Positions 1-9,011 are shown, counted from the first letter of the stretch. The stretch is DNA of 64,000 nt from Anatilimnocola floriformis (GCF_024256385.1 NZ_JAMLFW010000002.1:310001-374000), one strand, 5' to 3'. Numbers and translations: made by a program. The notes: generated by a model not told the origin, from the letters alone.

Positions 1-66
1 ATCAAGGGCCAGCGCCAGGGAACAAGTCGTCAGCAGCGACCAACGCAGAAATAGAGCGCGGTTCAT
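1..66 (-). CDS. Start of a secreted protein (partial, cut by window edge)
   Basis: Only the first 22 codons are inside the window, read leftward from an ATG at 66. They give a basic start (MNRALFLRW) followed by a hydrophobic run ending in LALAL, which looks like the beginning of a Sec signal peptide. Nothing can be said about the mature protein. The gene lies in the same direction as the ThuA-like gene, about 170 bases downstream of it. Confidence 0.5.
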   Translation of the reverse strand, partial: MNRALFLRWSLLTTCSLALALD

Positions 67-181
67 GCACGCATCCAGAAGCAAAAGTTTGAGGAGCGAC
101 CGATGCGCGAAAACGCCGCGCAGCCGCCAGCAGGAGGGAACTTCGATTTTAGGCTGAAAGAGCGATCCCTCGCAAATAGAT

Positions 182-210
182 AGCCCGCCGCCGTGGCGAT
201 TTTGCGGGCT
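182..210 (-). terminator. Possible stem-loop after the ThuA-like gene
   Basis: AGCCCGC at 182-188 pairs with GCGGGCT at 204-210 just past the stop codon at 238 of the leftward ThuA-like gene. The stem is 7 bp and no T-run follows it, so this is a weak terminator candidate only. Confidence 0.25.
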
Positions 211-237
211 GTGCGGAAGTTGCTGCCGTTATTTCGG

Positions 238-1164
238 CTACTTCTTTTCTGCGATCGCCTTTTGAGCTTCGTCGATCAGCTTTTCGAGCGCGTCTTTATC
301 GAGCGGCTGCGACGGCACGCCGTCCTTGGGGATCTCGAGTTTCGTAACCCAAGCGCAGCCGTTGAGCAGCAACGTGCGGAAGTTGTTATCGCCGAGATTC
401 GAGTGGTTGTGCATGCCGGTGAAGCCGAAGCCGCGGCCGCCGTCCTCGCGCTCATACGCCCAGGCCATAACCTGCGGTTTGCCGGCCGAAACTTCTTCGA
501 ACACGGCCGCGTTGCCGCCGCGATCGCTCGGTTCCTTGCGCACGGTGCTGAGCGGAGCCACGGCCGAGAGAATCGGCGTAACGCCGGCCATGCCGTCTTT
601 GTAACGCATGTGGTAGTACCATTCGTCCTTCACGCTGAAGGGCTTCACGCCGCGCGTTAGTGCGTGCTCGGGGATCTCCTTGAACTCTGGCGTCCACCAC
701 GGATTCACCGACCAGAACGTTTCGAAGTAACCACCCATCCAGCGCGTGTAGTTATCGCCGGCGTCTCCCTTGTTCACCTCGACGCCGAAGTGAATCGCCA
801 TGAAGCCAGCGCCCTTGCGCACCGCCGCGGCAATGTTCGGATCGGTCGCGGCCTTTTGACCATGGTTGAGCGAAACCACAAATGCATCGGCATGCGCGAC
901 ATCGGTCGGCCAGTTGCGCGTCGAATGCACAACCGCATGCACGTCGGGATAAACCTCGTTGAGCGTACGGGCAAACAAAATCGACGCGGCCATGAACTCA
1001 TGATTGCCGCGCGGCCCATGCGTGCCGGCGTCGGCGATGAAGATGATTTTCTTCACCTTCTCGCCAGCGGCTTTTTGGCCTTCGTAATCGAAGATCCCTT
1101 TTTCGGCGGCGAACGCTGTTGTGGCGAAGAGGCAAAGAGCCAGGAAGGAAAGTAGCGATCTCAT
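238..1164 (-). CDS. Secreted ThuA-like domain protein
   Basis: This 308-residue protein begins with a signal peptide (MRSLLSFLALCLFATTAFA). The body matches the ThuA-like (trehalose-utilisation type) fold, a class I glutamine-amidotransferase-like domain. Visible landmarks are the early beta strand IIFIADAGTHGPRGNHEF, a block around GAGFMAIHFGVEV, and the late FGFTGMHNHSN segment. Secreted ThuA-like proteins are very common in planctomycetes and are often linked to carbohydrate breakdown, but the reaction is not established. The ATG at 1164 has an AAGG about 8 bases upstream. The gene stands alone. Family assignment is good; function is open. Confidence 0.8.
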   Translation of the reverse strand: MRSLLSFLALCLFATTAFAAEKGIFDYEGQKAAGEKVKKIIFIADAGTHGPRGNHEFMAASILFARTLNEVYPDVHAVVHSTRNWPTDVAHADAFVVSLNHGQKAATDPNIAAAVRKGAGFMAIHFGVEVNKGDAGDNYTRWMGGYFETFWSVNPWWTPEFKEIPEHALTRGVKPFSVKDEWYYHMRYKDGMAGVTPILSAVAPLSTVRKEPSDRGGNAAVFEEVSAGKPQVMAWAYEREDGGRGFGFTGMHNHSNLGDNNFRTLLLNGCAWVTKLEIPKDGVPSQPLDKDALEKLIDEAQKAIAEKK

Positions 1165-1294
1165 GGAGAGCCTTCGGGTAGAAGTGCAGCAGGGAAGGAG
1201 GCGAAATGCCGGCGCGACGTAACAGGAGGCACGACGGCAACAAGCAGTTTATAATTCAAGCCGACTCACTTCGCCAAAGTCTGGAACGATTTGT

Positions 1295-1534
1295 ATGACG
1301 AATGTCACTTTGCAGCTCTCCGATGACTTGCAGCAGTTCGTAGCGAGCGAAACTCAAGCAGGACAGTTCGCTGGTCCGGCTGCTTACATTCAGGCGCTGA
1401 TCGAGCGCGCTAAGCTCGGCAAGGCGAAGTTGGCAGACTTGCTGATCGAAGGCCTGGACAGCGGCGAGCCAATTCCCCTCAACACGGCTGAATGGCAACG
1501 GATCCGCGCTGAAGTCGAGCAGCGACGTGGCTAA
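1295..1534 (+). CDS. ParD-like antitoxin
   Basis: This is a 79-residue protein with a ribbon-helix-helix-like start (MTNVTLQLSDDLQQFVASE) followed by QAGQFAGPAAYIQALIERA, which resembles ParD/CopG antitoxins. The C-terminal half would be the toxin-binding tail. It overlaps the next gene by 8 bases (GTG start at 1527, TAA at 1532-1534), the usual arrangement of a type II toxin-antitoxin pair. Such antitoxins normally repress their own promoter, which would lie in the 130 bases upstream. Assigned from motif and context; the RHH family is divergent. Confidence 0.75.
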   Translation: MTNVTLQLSDDLQQFVASETQAGQFAGPAAYIQALIERAKLGKAKLADLLIEGLDSGEPIPLNTAEWQRIRAEVEQRRG

Positions 1535-1844
1535 ATCTGTTTCGATTCGACCCGGTGCACGAATCGACATCGTGGACCAAGCCCTTTACCTTGACCAGCG
1601 AAGCGCAGCCGCAGCTCTGCGATTTTTGGACGAGTGCGACGCAACCATTCAAATGTTGCAAAATTCGCCCGGCATCGGTGGTCTATATCTCACGAGCGTA
1701 CAGCGACTGGCTGGCATTCGCGTCTTTCCGATACGCGGGTTTCCCAATCATTTGATTTTCTATTTCGATCATTCCACCAACATCGAAATCGTGCGCGTGT
1801 TGCACGGCGCCCGAGACTTGGACGCAGCGCTAGTTGACTTTTAG
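1527..1844 (+). CDS. ParE/RelE-family toxin
   Basis: This 105-residue protein starts at GTG 1527, inside the last codons of the antitoxin gene. The pattern fits the ParE/RelE fold: an N-terminal strand (VSIRPGARIDI), a helical pair with LDQRSAAAALRFLDEC, a central SPGIGG, then RVFPIRGFPNHLIFYF and a final strand IEIVRVLHGARD. In this family the arginine-rich C-terminal strands act on gyrase (ParE) or ribosome-bound mRNA (RelE); which applies cannot be told here. It is translationally coupled to the antitoxin. Confidence 0.8.
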   Translation: MAKSVSIRPGARIDIVDQALYLDQRSAAAALRFLDECDATIQMLQNSPGIGGLYLTSVQRLAGIRVFPIRGFPNHLIFYFDHSTNIEIVRVLHGARDLDAALVDF

Positions 1845-1870
1845 GCCCAACCGGCAGTTCCGGGTAGTGA

Positions 1871-4800
1871 CTACTTCGACTTCTCCAATTGCGCCAAAGT
1901 CTGCTTCAGCGCCTCAAGCTGTTCCTTCGCTGCGTTCAGCGCGTCGCGTTCGGTTTGCACGACGTTGGCTGGCGCTTTGTCGACGAAGGCGGCGTTGCTG
2001 AGCTTGCCTTCTTTGCCTTTGATCAAGGCTTCGAGCTTGGGAATCTGCTGCTTCGCTTTCGCGATTTCGGCGTCCTTGTCGATGAAGTCCTTGAGGTCGA
2101 CGTAAATCTCCATGCCGCTCAGCGCGTTCTTGGCGTGCGTTGCCGGCGGAGTGGCCGAAGGGCCGAGCACGACCGATTGCGCATTGGCCATGGCTTGGAA
2201 GTAAGGCGTCATCGGCTTGAGCAGAGCCGCTGTTTCGTCGCTGCACTTCACGCTGAACTCGATCGGGCTCTTCATCGCGATGTTCTGCCGACTGCGGATT
2301 TCGCGAATGGCGCCGAGCGCCGCTTGGAACGTGGCGAAGCGAGCTTCGGTCGCGGCATCTTGATGTGCCTTCGTCGCCGTCGGCCAAGGCGCGGTAATGC
2401 ACAGCGGCGCAGCTTGTTCCGGCTTGGCCAGGCCGCGCACGGGCGCGATCTTGCCGAGCAGCTGCCAGATCTCTTCGGTGACAAACGGCATGAGGGGATG
2501 CAGCAACCGCAGGAGCACGTCGAGCGTGTGCGCAAGGACTCGCTGCGCGACGGGCCGTTCGGCCGGATCGCTCATGCGGGCCTTCGTGATTTCGACGTAG
2601 AAGCTGCAGAAGTCATCCCAGGCAAAGTCGTACAGCGCCTTCGTCGCGTCGGCGTAGTGATACGTCTTGAACGCAGTTGTGACTTGCTCGGTGACCGTGG
2701 CGAGGCGCGAAATCAGCCAGCGATCTTCGGTGGCGAGTTTGCTCACGTCGACCGGGGCTGCAGAGTACTCGCTGAGATTGATCAGCGAGAAGCGGGCCGC
2801 GTTCCACAGCTTGTTCATGAAGTTGCGGGCCACTTCAAACCGCTCGCTCACGACCGGAGCGCGCGGCACGGCCTTGTCCTCATCCTTGTTCGCCCATTGC
2901 GTCGAGAATTCCTTCCCACACTTGGTGCAAGCCACGCGCGGCAGGATGCGGTTCTTCGTCGTTTGATCGACCAAGGCTTGGCAGTGCGGGCATTCGAACT
3001 GCACCGGCATGCGGACGTCTTGCGTTTCGGTCGTGAGCGCCGCGAGACCGAAGCGGAGCGAATCGGCGCCGAACTTTTCGATGACGTCGAGCGGGTCGAC
3101 GCCGTTGCCTTTGCTCTTGCTCATCGTCTCGCCGTAGCCATCGAGAATCTTCGGATGGATGAAGACCTCATGGAACGGGATCTCGCCGAGATTCGACAAG
3201 CCAGTGAGCACCATCCGCGCGACCCACAGCGTGATGATGTCGCGACTGGTGATCAGCGTGCTGGTGGGATAGTAATACTCGAGCTCGCGCGTTTGCTGCG
3301 GCCAACCGAGCGTGCTGTGCGGCCAAAGGGCGGAGGAGAACCAAGTGTCGAGCACGTCGGGATCTTCGACGTAACCCATCTTCGTGATGGTCTCGCGAAT
3401 CTTTTCGACGAGCGCGGCATCGGCCAGGCAGATGTGCAATTGCTCGCCAGAGTAGCTGCAGGCGAAACCTTGCATCGCGGCTTTGGTCTTTTCCGCATCG
3501 TCACCGCAGGCGGGGCCGATGACGAACTTCTGAAAGTAAGCCCGAACGGCAGCTTCCGAATAGTCTTCGCCGTCCCATTTCGCACGGCTCCAAATCGGAA
3601 TGCGATGTCCCCACCACAATTGTCGGCTGACGGGCCAATCGCGCTTTTCGCCCAGCCAATCGAGATAGCTCTTGGCGTAACGCTCGGGATAGATCTTCAC
3701 CTTGCTCGAGGTGACGGCATCCATGGCCATTTGCGCGAGACCGGCCTTGCCGCCGTCGTCGTCGCTCATTTTCACGAACCATTGATCGGCGAGATACGGC
3801 TCGATCGGCGTCTTGCTGCGGTCGCTATGCGGCAGTTCGATCTCGCGATCTTCCACATCACCGAGCAGGCCGAGCGTTTCCAGATCGGCAACAACCTTCG
3901 TGCGCGCCTTCTGGATCGTGAGGCCTTGATAAGGCCCGGCTTCGGCGTTCAGCGTGCCATCGGGATTAAGAATGTTGATCAGCGGCAGCTTTTGACGCTG
4001 ACCGACCATATAGTCGTTCGGGTCATGCGCGGGCGTAATCTTCACGCAGCCGGTGCCGAGCTCGGGCTTGGCCCAGTCGTCGGCCACGAGTGGGATTTCG
4101 CGATTCAGCAGCGGCAACATCAACTTGCGACCGGCCTTGGCCATATCGCGCAAGATGATCAACTGCGGCAACAACTCCGTCCGTCGCGCGGCGATGTTAT
4201 CGAGCTGCGCTTGAATCGGCTCTTGGTCTTTGCCGCTGGCTTTGGCCAGACGTTCGCGCAATTCGGCTTCTGCTTTGTCGAGCGCGCGGGCCGGGTTGGG
4301 ATGAACGGCGACCGCGGTGTCGCCCAGCATAGTCTCGGGCCGCGTGGTCGCAATCGTGACGAACTCAGGCTCGCCTTTTTGCGGCGCGATGACGGCATAG
4401 CGGAAGTGCCAGAACTTGCCTTTGACGGTCACTTGTTCGACTTCGTCGTCGCTGACCGCCGTTTGCAGGAAGGTGTCCCAATTGACGAGCTTCTTGCCGC
4501 GATAGACTTTGCCCTGGCTGAAGAGATTGAAGAACGTCTGGCGAACTGCCGTGGCACACTGCTCGTCGAGCGTGAAACGCAGCCGCTCCCAATCGCAGCT
4601 GCAGCCCATCCCTTTTAATTGGCTGATGATTCGCTGCTCCGACTTGTCTTTCCATTCCCAAATGCGCCGCACCAGTTCTTCGCGGCCCAGATCGTGGCGG
4701 CTCTTTCCTTCCTCCTCGCGAATGCGGCGCTCGACCACGGCCTGCGTGGCGATGCCCGCGTGATCGGTGCCGGGCATCCAGAGGGTGTTGTAACCCTGCA

Positions 4801-5044
4801 TCCGATGCATGCGGATCTGCGAATCTTGCAACGTGTTGTTCAGCGCATGCCCCAGGTGCAGCGCGCCGGTGACGTTCGGCGGCGGAATGACAATGCAAAA
4901 CGGCCCTTTCGAAGGATCGGCCTCGCCCGACTTCGGCGGCTCGGCATGAAAGGCACCGCTGGCCTCCCACTGGGCAAAGAGACGGCTTTGCGTTTCGGCG
5001 AAATCAAAGCGGCTGGAGATCGATTCAGGGGAAAAAGTGGACAT
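1871..5044 (-). CDS. valS: Valyl-tRNA synthetase
   Basis: This class I aminoacyl-tRNA synthetase of 1,057 residues charges tRNA-Val in the cytoplasm. It shows the HIGH signature as HLGH at residues 63-66 and the KMSKS loop as MSKSK near residue 641. The editing (CP1) domain contains GTGCVKITPAHDPND, and the end has the usual C-terminal coiled coil (about 990-1057). It is about 100 residues longer than the E. coli enzyme. Two insertions account for much of this: a charged helical stretch of about 50 residues in the editing domain (about 250-305), and a segment with two CxxC pairs (CPHC near 685, CTKC near 706) between the catalytic and anticodon-binding domains, which should form a zinc ribbon. 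Toxin-antitoxin-like pairs lie on both sides. Confidence 0.97.
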   Translation of the reverse strand: MSTFSPESISSRFDFAETQSRLFAQWEASGAFHAEPPKSGEADPSKGPFCIVIPPPNVTGALHLGHALNNTLQDSQIRMHRMQGYNTLWMPGTDHAGIATQAVVERRIREEEGKSRHDLGREELVRRIWEWKDKSEQRIISQLKGMGCSCDWERLRFTLDEQCATAVRQTFFNLFSQGKVYRGKKLVNWDTFLQTAVSDDEVEQVTVKGKFWHFRYAVIAPQKGEPEFVTIATTRPETMLGDTAVAVHPNPARALDKAEAELRERLAKASGKDQEPIQAQLDNIAARRTELLPQLIILRDMAKAGRKLMLPLLNREIPLVADDWAKPELGTGCVKITPAHDPNDYMVGQRQKLPLINILNPDGTLNAEAGPYQGLTIQKARTKVVADLETLGLLGDVEDREIELPHSDRSKTPIEPYLADQWFVKMSDDDGGKAGLAQMAMDAVTSSKVKIYPERYAKSYLDWLGEKRDWPVSRQLWWGHRIPIWSRAKWDGEDYSEAAVRAYFQKFVIGPACGDDAEKTKAAMQGFACSYSGEQLHICLADAALVEKIRETITKMGYVEDPDVLDTWFSSALWPHSTLGWPQQTRELEYYYPTSTLITSRDIITLWVARMVLTGLSNLGEIPFHEVFIHPKILDGYGETMSKSKGNGVDPLDVIEKFGADSLRFGLAALTTETQDVRMPVQFECPHCQALVDQTTKNRILPRVACTKCGKEFSTQWANKDEDKAVPRAPVVSERFEVARNFMNKLWNAARFSLINLSEYSAAPVDVSKLATEDRWLISRLATVTEQVTTAFKTYHYADATKALYDFAWDDFCSFYVEITKARMSDPAERPVAQRVLAHTLDVLLRLLHPLMPFVTEEIWQLLGKIAPVRGLAKPEQAAPLCITAPWPTATKAHQDAATEARFATFQAALGAIREIRSRQNIAMKSPIEFSVKCSDETAALLKPMTPYFQAMANAQSVVLGPSATPPATHAKNALSGMEIYVDLKDFIDKDAEIAKAKQQIPKLEALIKGKEGKLSNAAFVDKAPANVVQTERDALNAAKEQLEALKQTLAQLEKSK

Positions 5045-5222
5045 GCGAGCCAGCGGGCTGGGAGGAGCGTTAGGAACGAATTGACGCGACGTAAGCAGAC
5101 TATCTTAGCGAATTTACGCCAGTCCGCGCGAGGGCAGTTAGCGTCGGGATTTACTCGCCGGGTGTGCCAATAAAGAGGCGGGTTGACGCGACAGGTTCGG
5201 GATCGCGGATCTGAGAGTTGGC

Positions 5223-5624
5223 TTAGGGTTCCCAATCTTCACAAGTGAGACCAGGAACGCGGCGAAATTCTTGACCATTGTGAGTGACAAGAATTAGTTG
5301 ATGCTGCAAGGCAGTTGCGGCGATTTGCAGGTCATGTGGCCCAATTACTTGGCCAGACCTTTCGAGCTGACACCGAATCGTTGCGCAGTGCTGTCCCGTC
5401 AAATCATCAAAGGGAAGTGAGGCGTAGGGCGCAAGGAACTTGTCAAGTTTTGCATGTTCGCGCGCAGGATCAGCGCTTCGTTCCGCCCCATAGCGAAGCT
5501 CGTAGACGATCACAGAACTCAACACAATGTTCTGCGCGGGCGTGGCTTGCCAGCGACCGATGAGTTTCAGACTGCGTCGACGTAGAAAGGCAACGCAAAC
5601 ATTTGTATCTGGAAGGTAGATCAT
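5223..5624 (-). CDS. VapC-type PIN-domain toxin
   Basis: This 133-residue PIN-domain ribonuclease shows the expected acidic residues: D6 in LPDTN, E42 in YELRYG, and D98 in GPHDLQIAATAL. The late THNGQEF segment corresponds to the TxNxxxF motif of VapC/FitB toxins, and the protein closes with VPGLTCEDW, typical of the family. The expected activity is Mg-dependent cleavage of RNA. Its ATG overlaps the stop of the upstream gene as ATGA, so the pair is translationally coupled. Confidence 0.88.
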   Translation of the reverse strand: MIYLPDTNVCVAFLRRRSLKLIGRWQATPAQNIVLSSVIVYELRYGAERSADPAREHAKLDKFLAPYASLPFDDLTGQHCATIRCQLERSGQVIGPHDLQIAATALQHQLILVTHNGQEFRRVPGLTCEDWEP

Positions 5625-5902
5625 TCGAACGGCAACCGGCGTTCAAATTCGCCCTGCGGCGGTCGCTGCAAATCCGGCATCGACCCCGGAACTTGTTCAA
5701 AGTAGCCTCGCGGCCAGCCATTCTCATCGAGATCGGTTGATACCCGGAGAGCTTTCACTTGCAGCACTACGGCCACATCCACATCGGCGAGTCCCACAGG
5801 AACGCTGAGATTCAACACACCATCTGGCGTGGTATGGGCCTGTGCCTGAATGATCGTCGGGGGTGATCCCAGCGAATCGGTATTAGAGTCGTTTGCTGCC
5901 AT
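5621..5902 (-). CDS. VapB-like antitoxin (planctomycete type)
   Basis: This 93-residue protein lies directly upstream of the PIN toxin with a 4-base overlap. A short strand region (GVLNLSVPVGLADVDVAVVLQV) resembles AbrB/MazE-like antitoxin N-termini. The tail has WPRGYFEQVPGSM and PPQGEFERRLPFE, an arrangement I associate with antitoxins next to PIN toxins in planctomycetes. The function is inferred mainly from position. Confidence 0.65.
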   Translation of the reverse strand: MAANDSNTDSLGSPPTIIQAQAHTTPDGVLNLSVPVGLADVDVAVVLQVKALRVSTDLDENGWPRGYFEQVPGSMPDLQRPPQGEFERRLPFE

Positions 5903-5973
5903 GATTGTATGTTATCCCGGCGGAATGCTAATTCCAAGTTTAGCTTGCCAGCAAACGCATACTCTGATCAAGT

Positions 5974-6876
5974 TCAAAACCACAACCGCACGCCGGCGAT
6001 CAGCGAGTTGCTTTGGAACTTGCCGACGTCGATCAGGTCGTAGCCGACGTAGGCTTCGAGCCCTTTCACTTGCACGCCGGTGGTGATTCGGGCGTGCAGC
6101 AGCGTTTCGTCGCCGAGCCGGCCCCAGTCGAACTCGCCGGAGATGACCCAGGGCTTGGTCGAATAGAAATCGGCAGCGTAGGTGAAGTTGAAACCGACGT
6201 CGGTATGCAGCCGATCGCTGAGCCAGTTCACGCCCAGGCCAGTGCGAAACTGCATGAATTCGTTCTGGGCAAAGCGATAAAAAACATTGGCGTCGCCCAG
6301 CCAAGCCGTGTCGTGCGCGGCATTTTGCGGCGGGTTGAAAAAATCCTGCTGATAAAAGCGGAAATCGCTCTCCAGACCAAACCGCGTCGAGAACTCGGCC
6401 AGCACCTGCCCGCCGACCCAGTTCAGGCCCGTGAAATTCGTGCCGTAATCGCTGCGGGCCCGCACGGCATAGGTGAATGGATCGCGCGTGCCAGTGTTTC
6501 CCTCGTACACATTCGGCGGAATCAGCATGTAGCCGACGTCGTACTGATACGGAAACGCTGGAAAGTATCCCGGCCGGCTCAGCTCATCGTCGGCAAATTT
6601 CATTGGCACCCAAACGGGCGCCGTGATGGCAACAGCGCTCAGCAGCCCAATGAACTTGATGGTGTCGGATTCATACGAATCACTGTCGTCGCAGTCATCA
6701 TCATCGTCATGCTGATTATCTTGACTGCGATCGGGCTCGCGAGGCGGCGCAGGATCCTTCACGCGCACTTCGCTGCGCAGTTGCCCCAGCGACTGAGCCT
6801 GAGCTGTGGATGCCAGCATGGCAAACAGGCACAGGAAAACGCAGAGCCGCCAGCCAAAATTGCGAGCAGGCAGCAT
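5974..6876 (-). CDS. Secreted outer-membrane beta-barrel candidate
   Basis: The ATG at 6876 is preceded by AGGAG and gives a good signal peptide (MLPARNFGWRLCVFLCLFAML...AQA); a longer reading from 6906 is possible. After a charged, Asp-rich linker (DNQHDDDDDCDDSDSYESD) the remaining 230 residues show alternating aromatic/polar strands such as FGLESDFRFYQQDFF, FMQFRTGLGVNWLSD and LEAYVGYDLIDVG, and the protein ends in LIAGVRLWF, an outer-membrane barrel type of C-terminus ending in an aromatic residue. No named family was recognised. The location is inferred to be the outer membrane. Confidence 0.6.
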   Translation of the reverse strand: MLPARNFGWRLCVFLCLFAMLASTAQAQSLGQLRSEVRVKDPAPPREPDRSQDNQHDDDDDCDDSDSYESDTIKFIGLLSAVAITAPVWVPMKFADDELSRPGYFPAFPYQYDVGYMLIPPNVYEGNTGTRDPFTYAVRARSDYGTNFTGLNWVGGQVLAEFSTRFGLESDFRFYQQDFFNPPQNAAHDTAWLGDANVFYRFAQNEFMQFRTGLGVNWLSDRLHTDVGFNFTYAADFYSTKPWVISGEFDWGRLGDETLLHARITTGVQVKGLEAYVGYDLIDVGKFQSNSLIAGVRLWF

Positions 6877-6980
6877 GAGAGGAGCTCCTGCCATGGCGGA
6901 AGACACGAAAGCGCTAGCGGGTTGCCAAAATACGGAAGTTTGGGGGTAATCGCAAAATGACTAACTGCCGTCAAGATCGA

Positions 6981-7418
6981 TCACGGCGAGCCCGGCTCCT
7001 CGTCGCCAGCGTCGCTCAACACCGGCTCACCCATTCGCAGCGAACGCAAGAACGCCAACAATTGCTCGCGATTCTCGGCCGGCAGATCGACGGGAACGCG
7101 AAAGCCGACTGTCAGCCTTCGCGACCAGCCCGAAACTCGCCTGCCAGCCGCGAACAGGATCACAAAGCGATAAGTCGGGCCGTTGGTTTGGTAATTTCCC
7201 CACGACTGCCGAACCAACGATTCGCGTTGCTCGGTGGGCATCTCGGTTTGCGACCAGTGTTCAATTTCACGTAACAGCTGAACACGCTGATGGTCAGTGG
7301 AGTCGATCTCCGCATCCGTAAAAAACTGCTGCAGTAGACGAAGCACCTTCGACGGTTCAAACGCGCCGACGAAGTCATCCCAATAGTCGAACCGGATTTG
7401 CAGATACTCATCTTCCAT
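6981..7418 (-). CDS. Conserved hypothetical protein
   Basis: A 145-residue soluble protein with no family I recognise. The ATG at 7418 has GGAG nine bases upstream and leaves a 20-base gap from the preceding gene; a longer frame to 7475 would overlap that gene and is less likely. The sequence is mixed alpha/beta, with YLQIRFDYWDDFVGAFEP at the start and a strand-rich middle (YRFVILFAAGRRVSGWSRR). It is probably the last gene of the leuS operon. Confidence 0.6.
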   Translation of the reverse strand: MEDEYLQIRFDYWDDFVGAFEPSKVLRLLQQFFTDAEIDSTDHQRVQLLREIEHWSQTEMPTEQRESLVRQSWGNYQTNGPTYRFVILFAAGRRVSGWSRRLTVGFRVPVDLPAENREQLLAFLRSLRMGEPVLSDAGDEEPGSP

Positions 7419-7438
7419 CTGCGGTTGCTCCAGTATCG

Positions 7439-8650
7439 TCAGATCTTCAAATAAATCCGCCGCCGATCCATCCACAGCAGAATCAGCCAGAGGATGAACA
7501 GCACCAGGCCGCCGCTGACGAGTGGTTCGTAAGCCGGGCCGAAGACTAGAAATACGTCTGGCCCGATATGGATTTGCAGCGACTTGCGAAAGAATTGGTC
7601 AGGGCCGTGCGCGAGAACGTACGCGGCGATGCTGTTCACGCCGATGACGCGTAGTGGATAGGACCACGATTTGAAATTTGCGACGTCGATGATCGTGTAG
7701 AAACCAGCGAGCAGAACGAAACACCAGCCGCCGCTGTAGAGAGTCCACGAGGGAGTCCAGATTCGTTTAACGGCCGGGCAAATGCCGGTTTCGTGAGCAA
7801 TCAAACCGAGGGCGAGCAGCACGCCGCCGGCGATCAACATCGCGCCGATCTTGCGCGAGGTGGGCCAATCGCGTCGCAGCCAGTTGCCGGCGAGGAGCCC
7901 AAGAATCATCGTGCCGAGCGTCGGAATGAAGCTGAGCGTGGCATAACCGCCGGGATGAAACGCGAACGGCTTTTCGCGCGGGAACAAGTTCAGCCACCAC
8001 CGCTCGAAACCCATCGCGAGGTTCGTGTTCTTATTCCAATGCGCCGCGAGTCCGTCGTAGTGAAAACGCCAATCCGGATTGACGCCGACCGTCGTGTAAT
8101 CGAAATCCGCCGGCGGCAGCGGATACAAAACAAACGCCAGCCAATAGCCCACAACGATGACGACGAGTGCAACCCACTGCCAACGCTCGCGCGCAAAGGC
8201 CAGCAGGAACAGCGGCACGTAACCGAGCCCGATCTGCGAGAGCGTGTCCTCGAAGGTCCAGTAGGTCTGCGATTTGTTCATCGAGCGGAGAAACACGCCG
8301 AGCAAAATGAGCAGCAGCGCTCGCCACACGGCGTGGCCAAACATTCGACCGGTCGTATCGCCCTTCAGTTGTCGGGCTGCGATGGAAAAGGGCATCGCCA
8401 CGCCGACGAGGAATGAGAATGACGGCTGAATCAAATCGTGCAGCGTGCAACCAGCCCACGGCACGTGCGTTTGATGCCAGGCGAGAAACTTCCAGAACTG
8501 GCTGTCCGGCAAAGCCGCGGCAATTTTGGAAAGGTGAAGAACCTCGGCCATCATTAGCAGCATGACGAAGCCGCGATACGCATCGATCGACGCCAGCCGC
8601 GGGCTTGTGGGTAGTGAGCTCGCCGGCAGTGGTTCAGCGATGGTCTTCAT
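7439..8650 (-). CDS. DUF5009/heparan-glucosaminide acetyltransferase-like membrane protein
   Basis: This polytopic membrane protein of 403 residues begins with the typical RLASIDAYRGFVMLLMMAEV block of the NagX/HGSNAT-like (DUF5009) family. It continues with several hydrophobic segments such as RALLLILLGVFLRS and PLFLLAFARERWQWVALVVIVVGYWLAF. Relatives transfer acetyl groups to sugars across the inner membrane, but many bacterial members have no proven substrate. The ATG at 8650 overlaps the stop of the upstream gene as ATGA, so it is translationally coupled within the leuS operon. Confidence 0.82.
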   Translation of the reverse strand: MKTIAEPLPASSLPTSPRLASIDAYRGFVMLLMMAEVLHLSKIAAALPDSQFWKFLAWHQTHVPWAGCTLHDLIQPSFSFLVGVAMPFSIAARQLKGDTTGRMFGHAVWRALLLILLGVFLRSMNKSQTYWTFEDTLSQIGLGYVPLFLLAFARERWQWVALVVIVVGYWLAFVLYPLPPADFDYTTVGVNPDWRFHYDGLAAHWNKNTNLAMGFERWWLNLFPREKPFAFHPGGYATLSFIPTLGTMILGLLAGNWLRRDWPTSRKIGAMLIAGGVLLALGLIAHETGICPAVKRIWTPSWTLYSGGWCFVLLAGFYTIIDVANFKSWSYPLRVIGVNSIAAYVLAHGPDQFFRKSLQIHIGPDVFLVFGPAYEPLVSGGLVLFILWLILLWMDRRRIYLKI

Positions 8651-8985
8651 AGGGAATTTGCCACGCGGTGGTAACTCCACAGCATTACCTGCCAGGTGAT
8701 CCAGAACAGCAAGGAAGTGTAAGCCAACACCACCACGGTCAGCAGCACTTTTGCCAGCGGCGAAAACGCTCGACTTCGCCACAGCAGCGGCAGGCCGAGC
8801 GCTGCCGTCACGAAGAACAGCGTGCTGAGGAGCAAGCCGCGATTCTCTTGGATCTCCTGCCACGATGCTCCGCGACGCTGATCGTCGAGGCGCGACTCGA
8901 GCGGCAGTGGATCAACGGCTGGCTCGGCGCCAGGTTCTTCCACGGCAGCGTCGAGCACTTTGTCGAGTTGGGCGGAGGCAGTCAT
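8647..8985 (-). CDS. Small membrane protein of the leuS operon
   Basis: This 112-residue protein has a polar N-terminal 48 residues followed by two predicted membrane helices (GLLLSTLFFVTAALGLPLL and VLLTVVVLAYTSLLFWITW). The start is taken at ATG 8985, 26 bases past the leuS stop. It overlaps the next gene by four bases, so leuS, this gene and the acetyltransferase-like gene form one transcription unit. No family was recognised. Confidence 0.7.
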   Translation of the reverse strand: MTASAQLDKVLDAAVEEPGAEPAVDPLPLESRLDDQRRGASWQEIQENRGLLLSTLFFVTAALGLPLLWRSRAFSPLAKVLLTVVVLAYTSLLFWITWQVMLWSYHRVANSL

Positions 8986-9011
8986 GGTTGGCCGCGGAAT
9001 GAAAGGCGACT

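Noticed and set aside
1889-4618. A 909-codon rightward open frame opposite valS
   Set aside because: It is the shadow of valS. The translation is Arg/His/Leu-rich without any motif, and valS on the other strand has all expected catalytic blocks.
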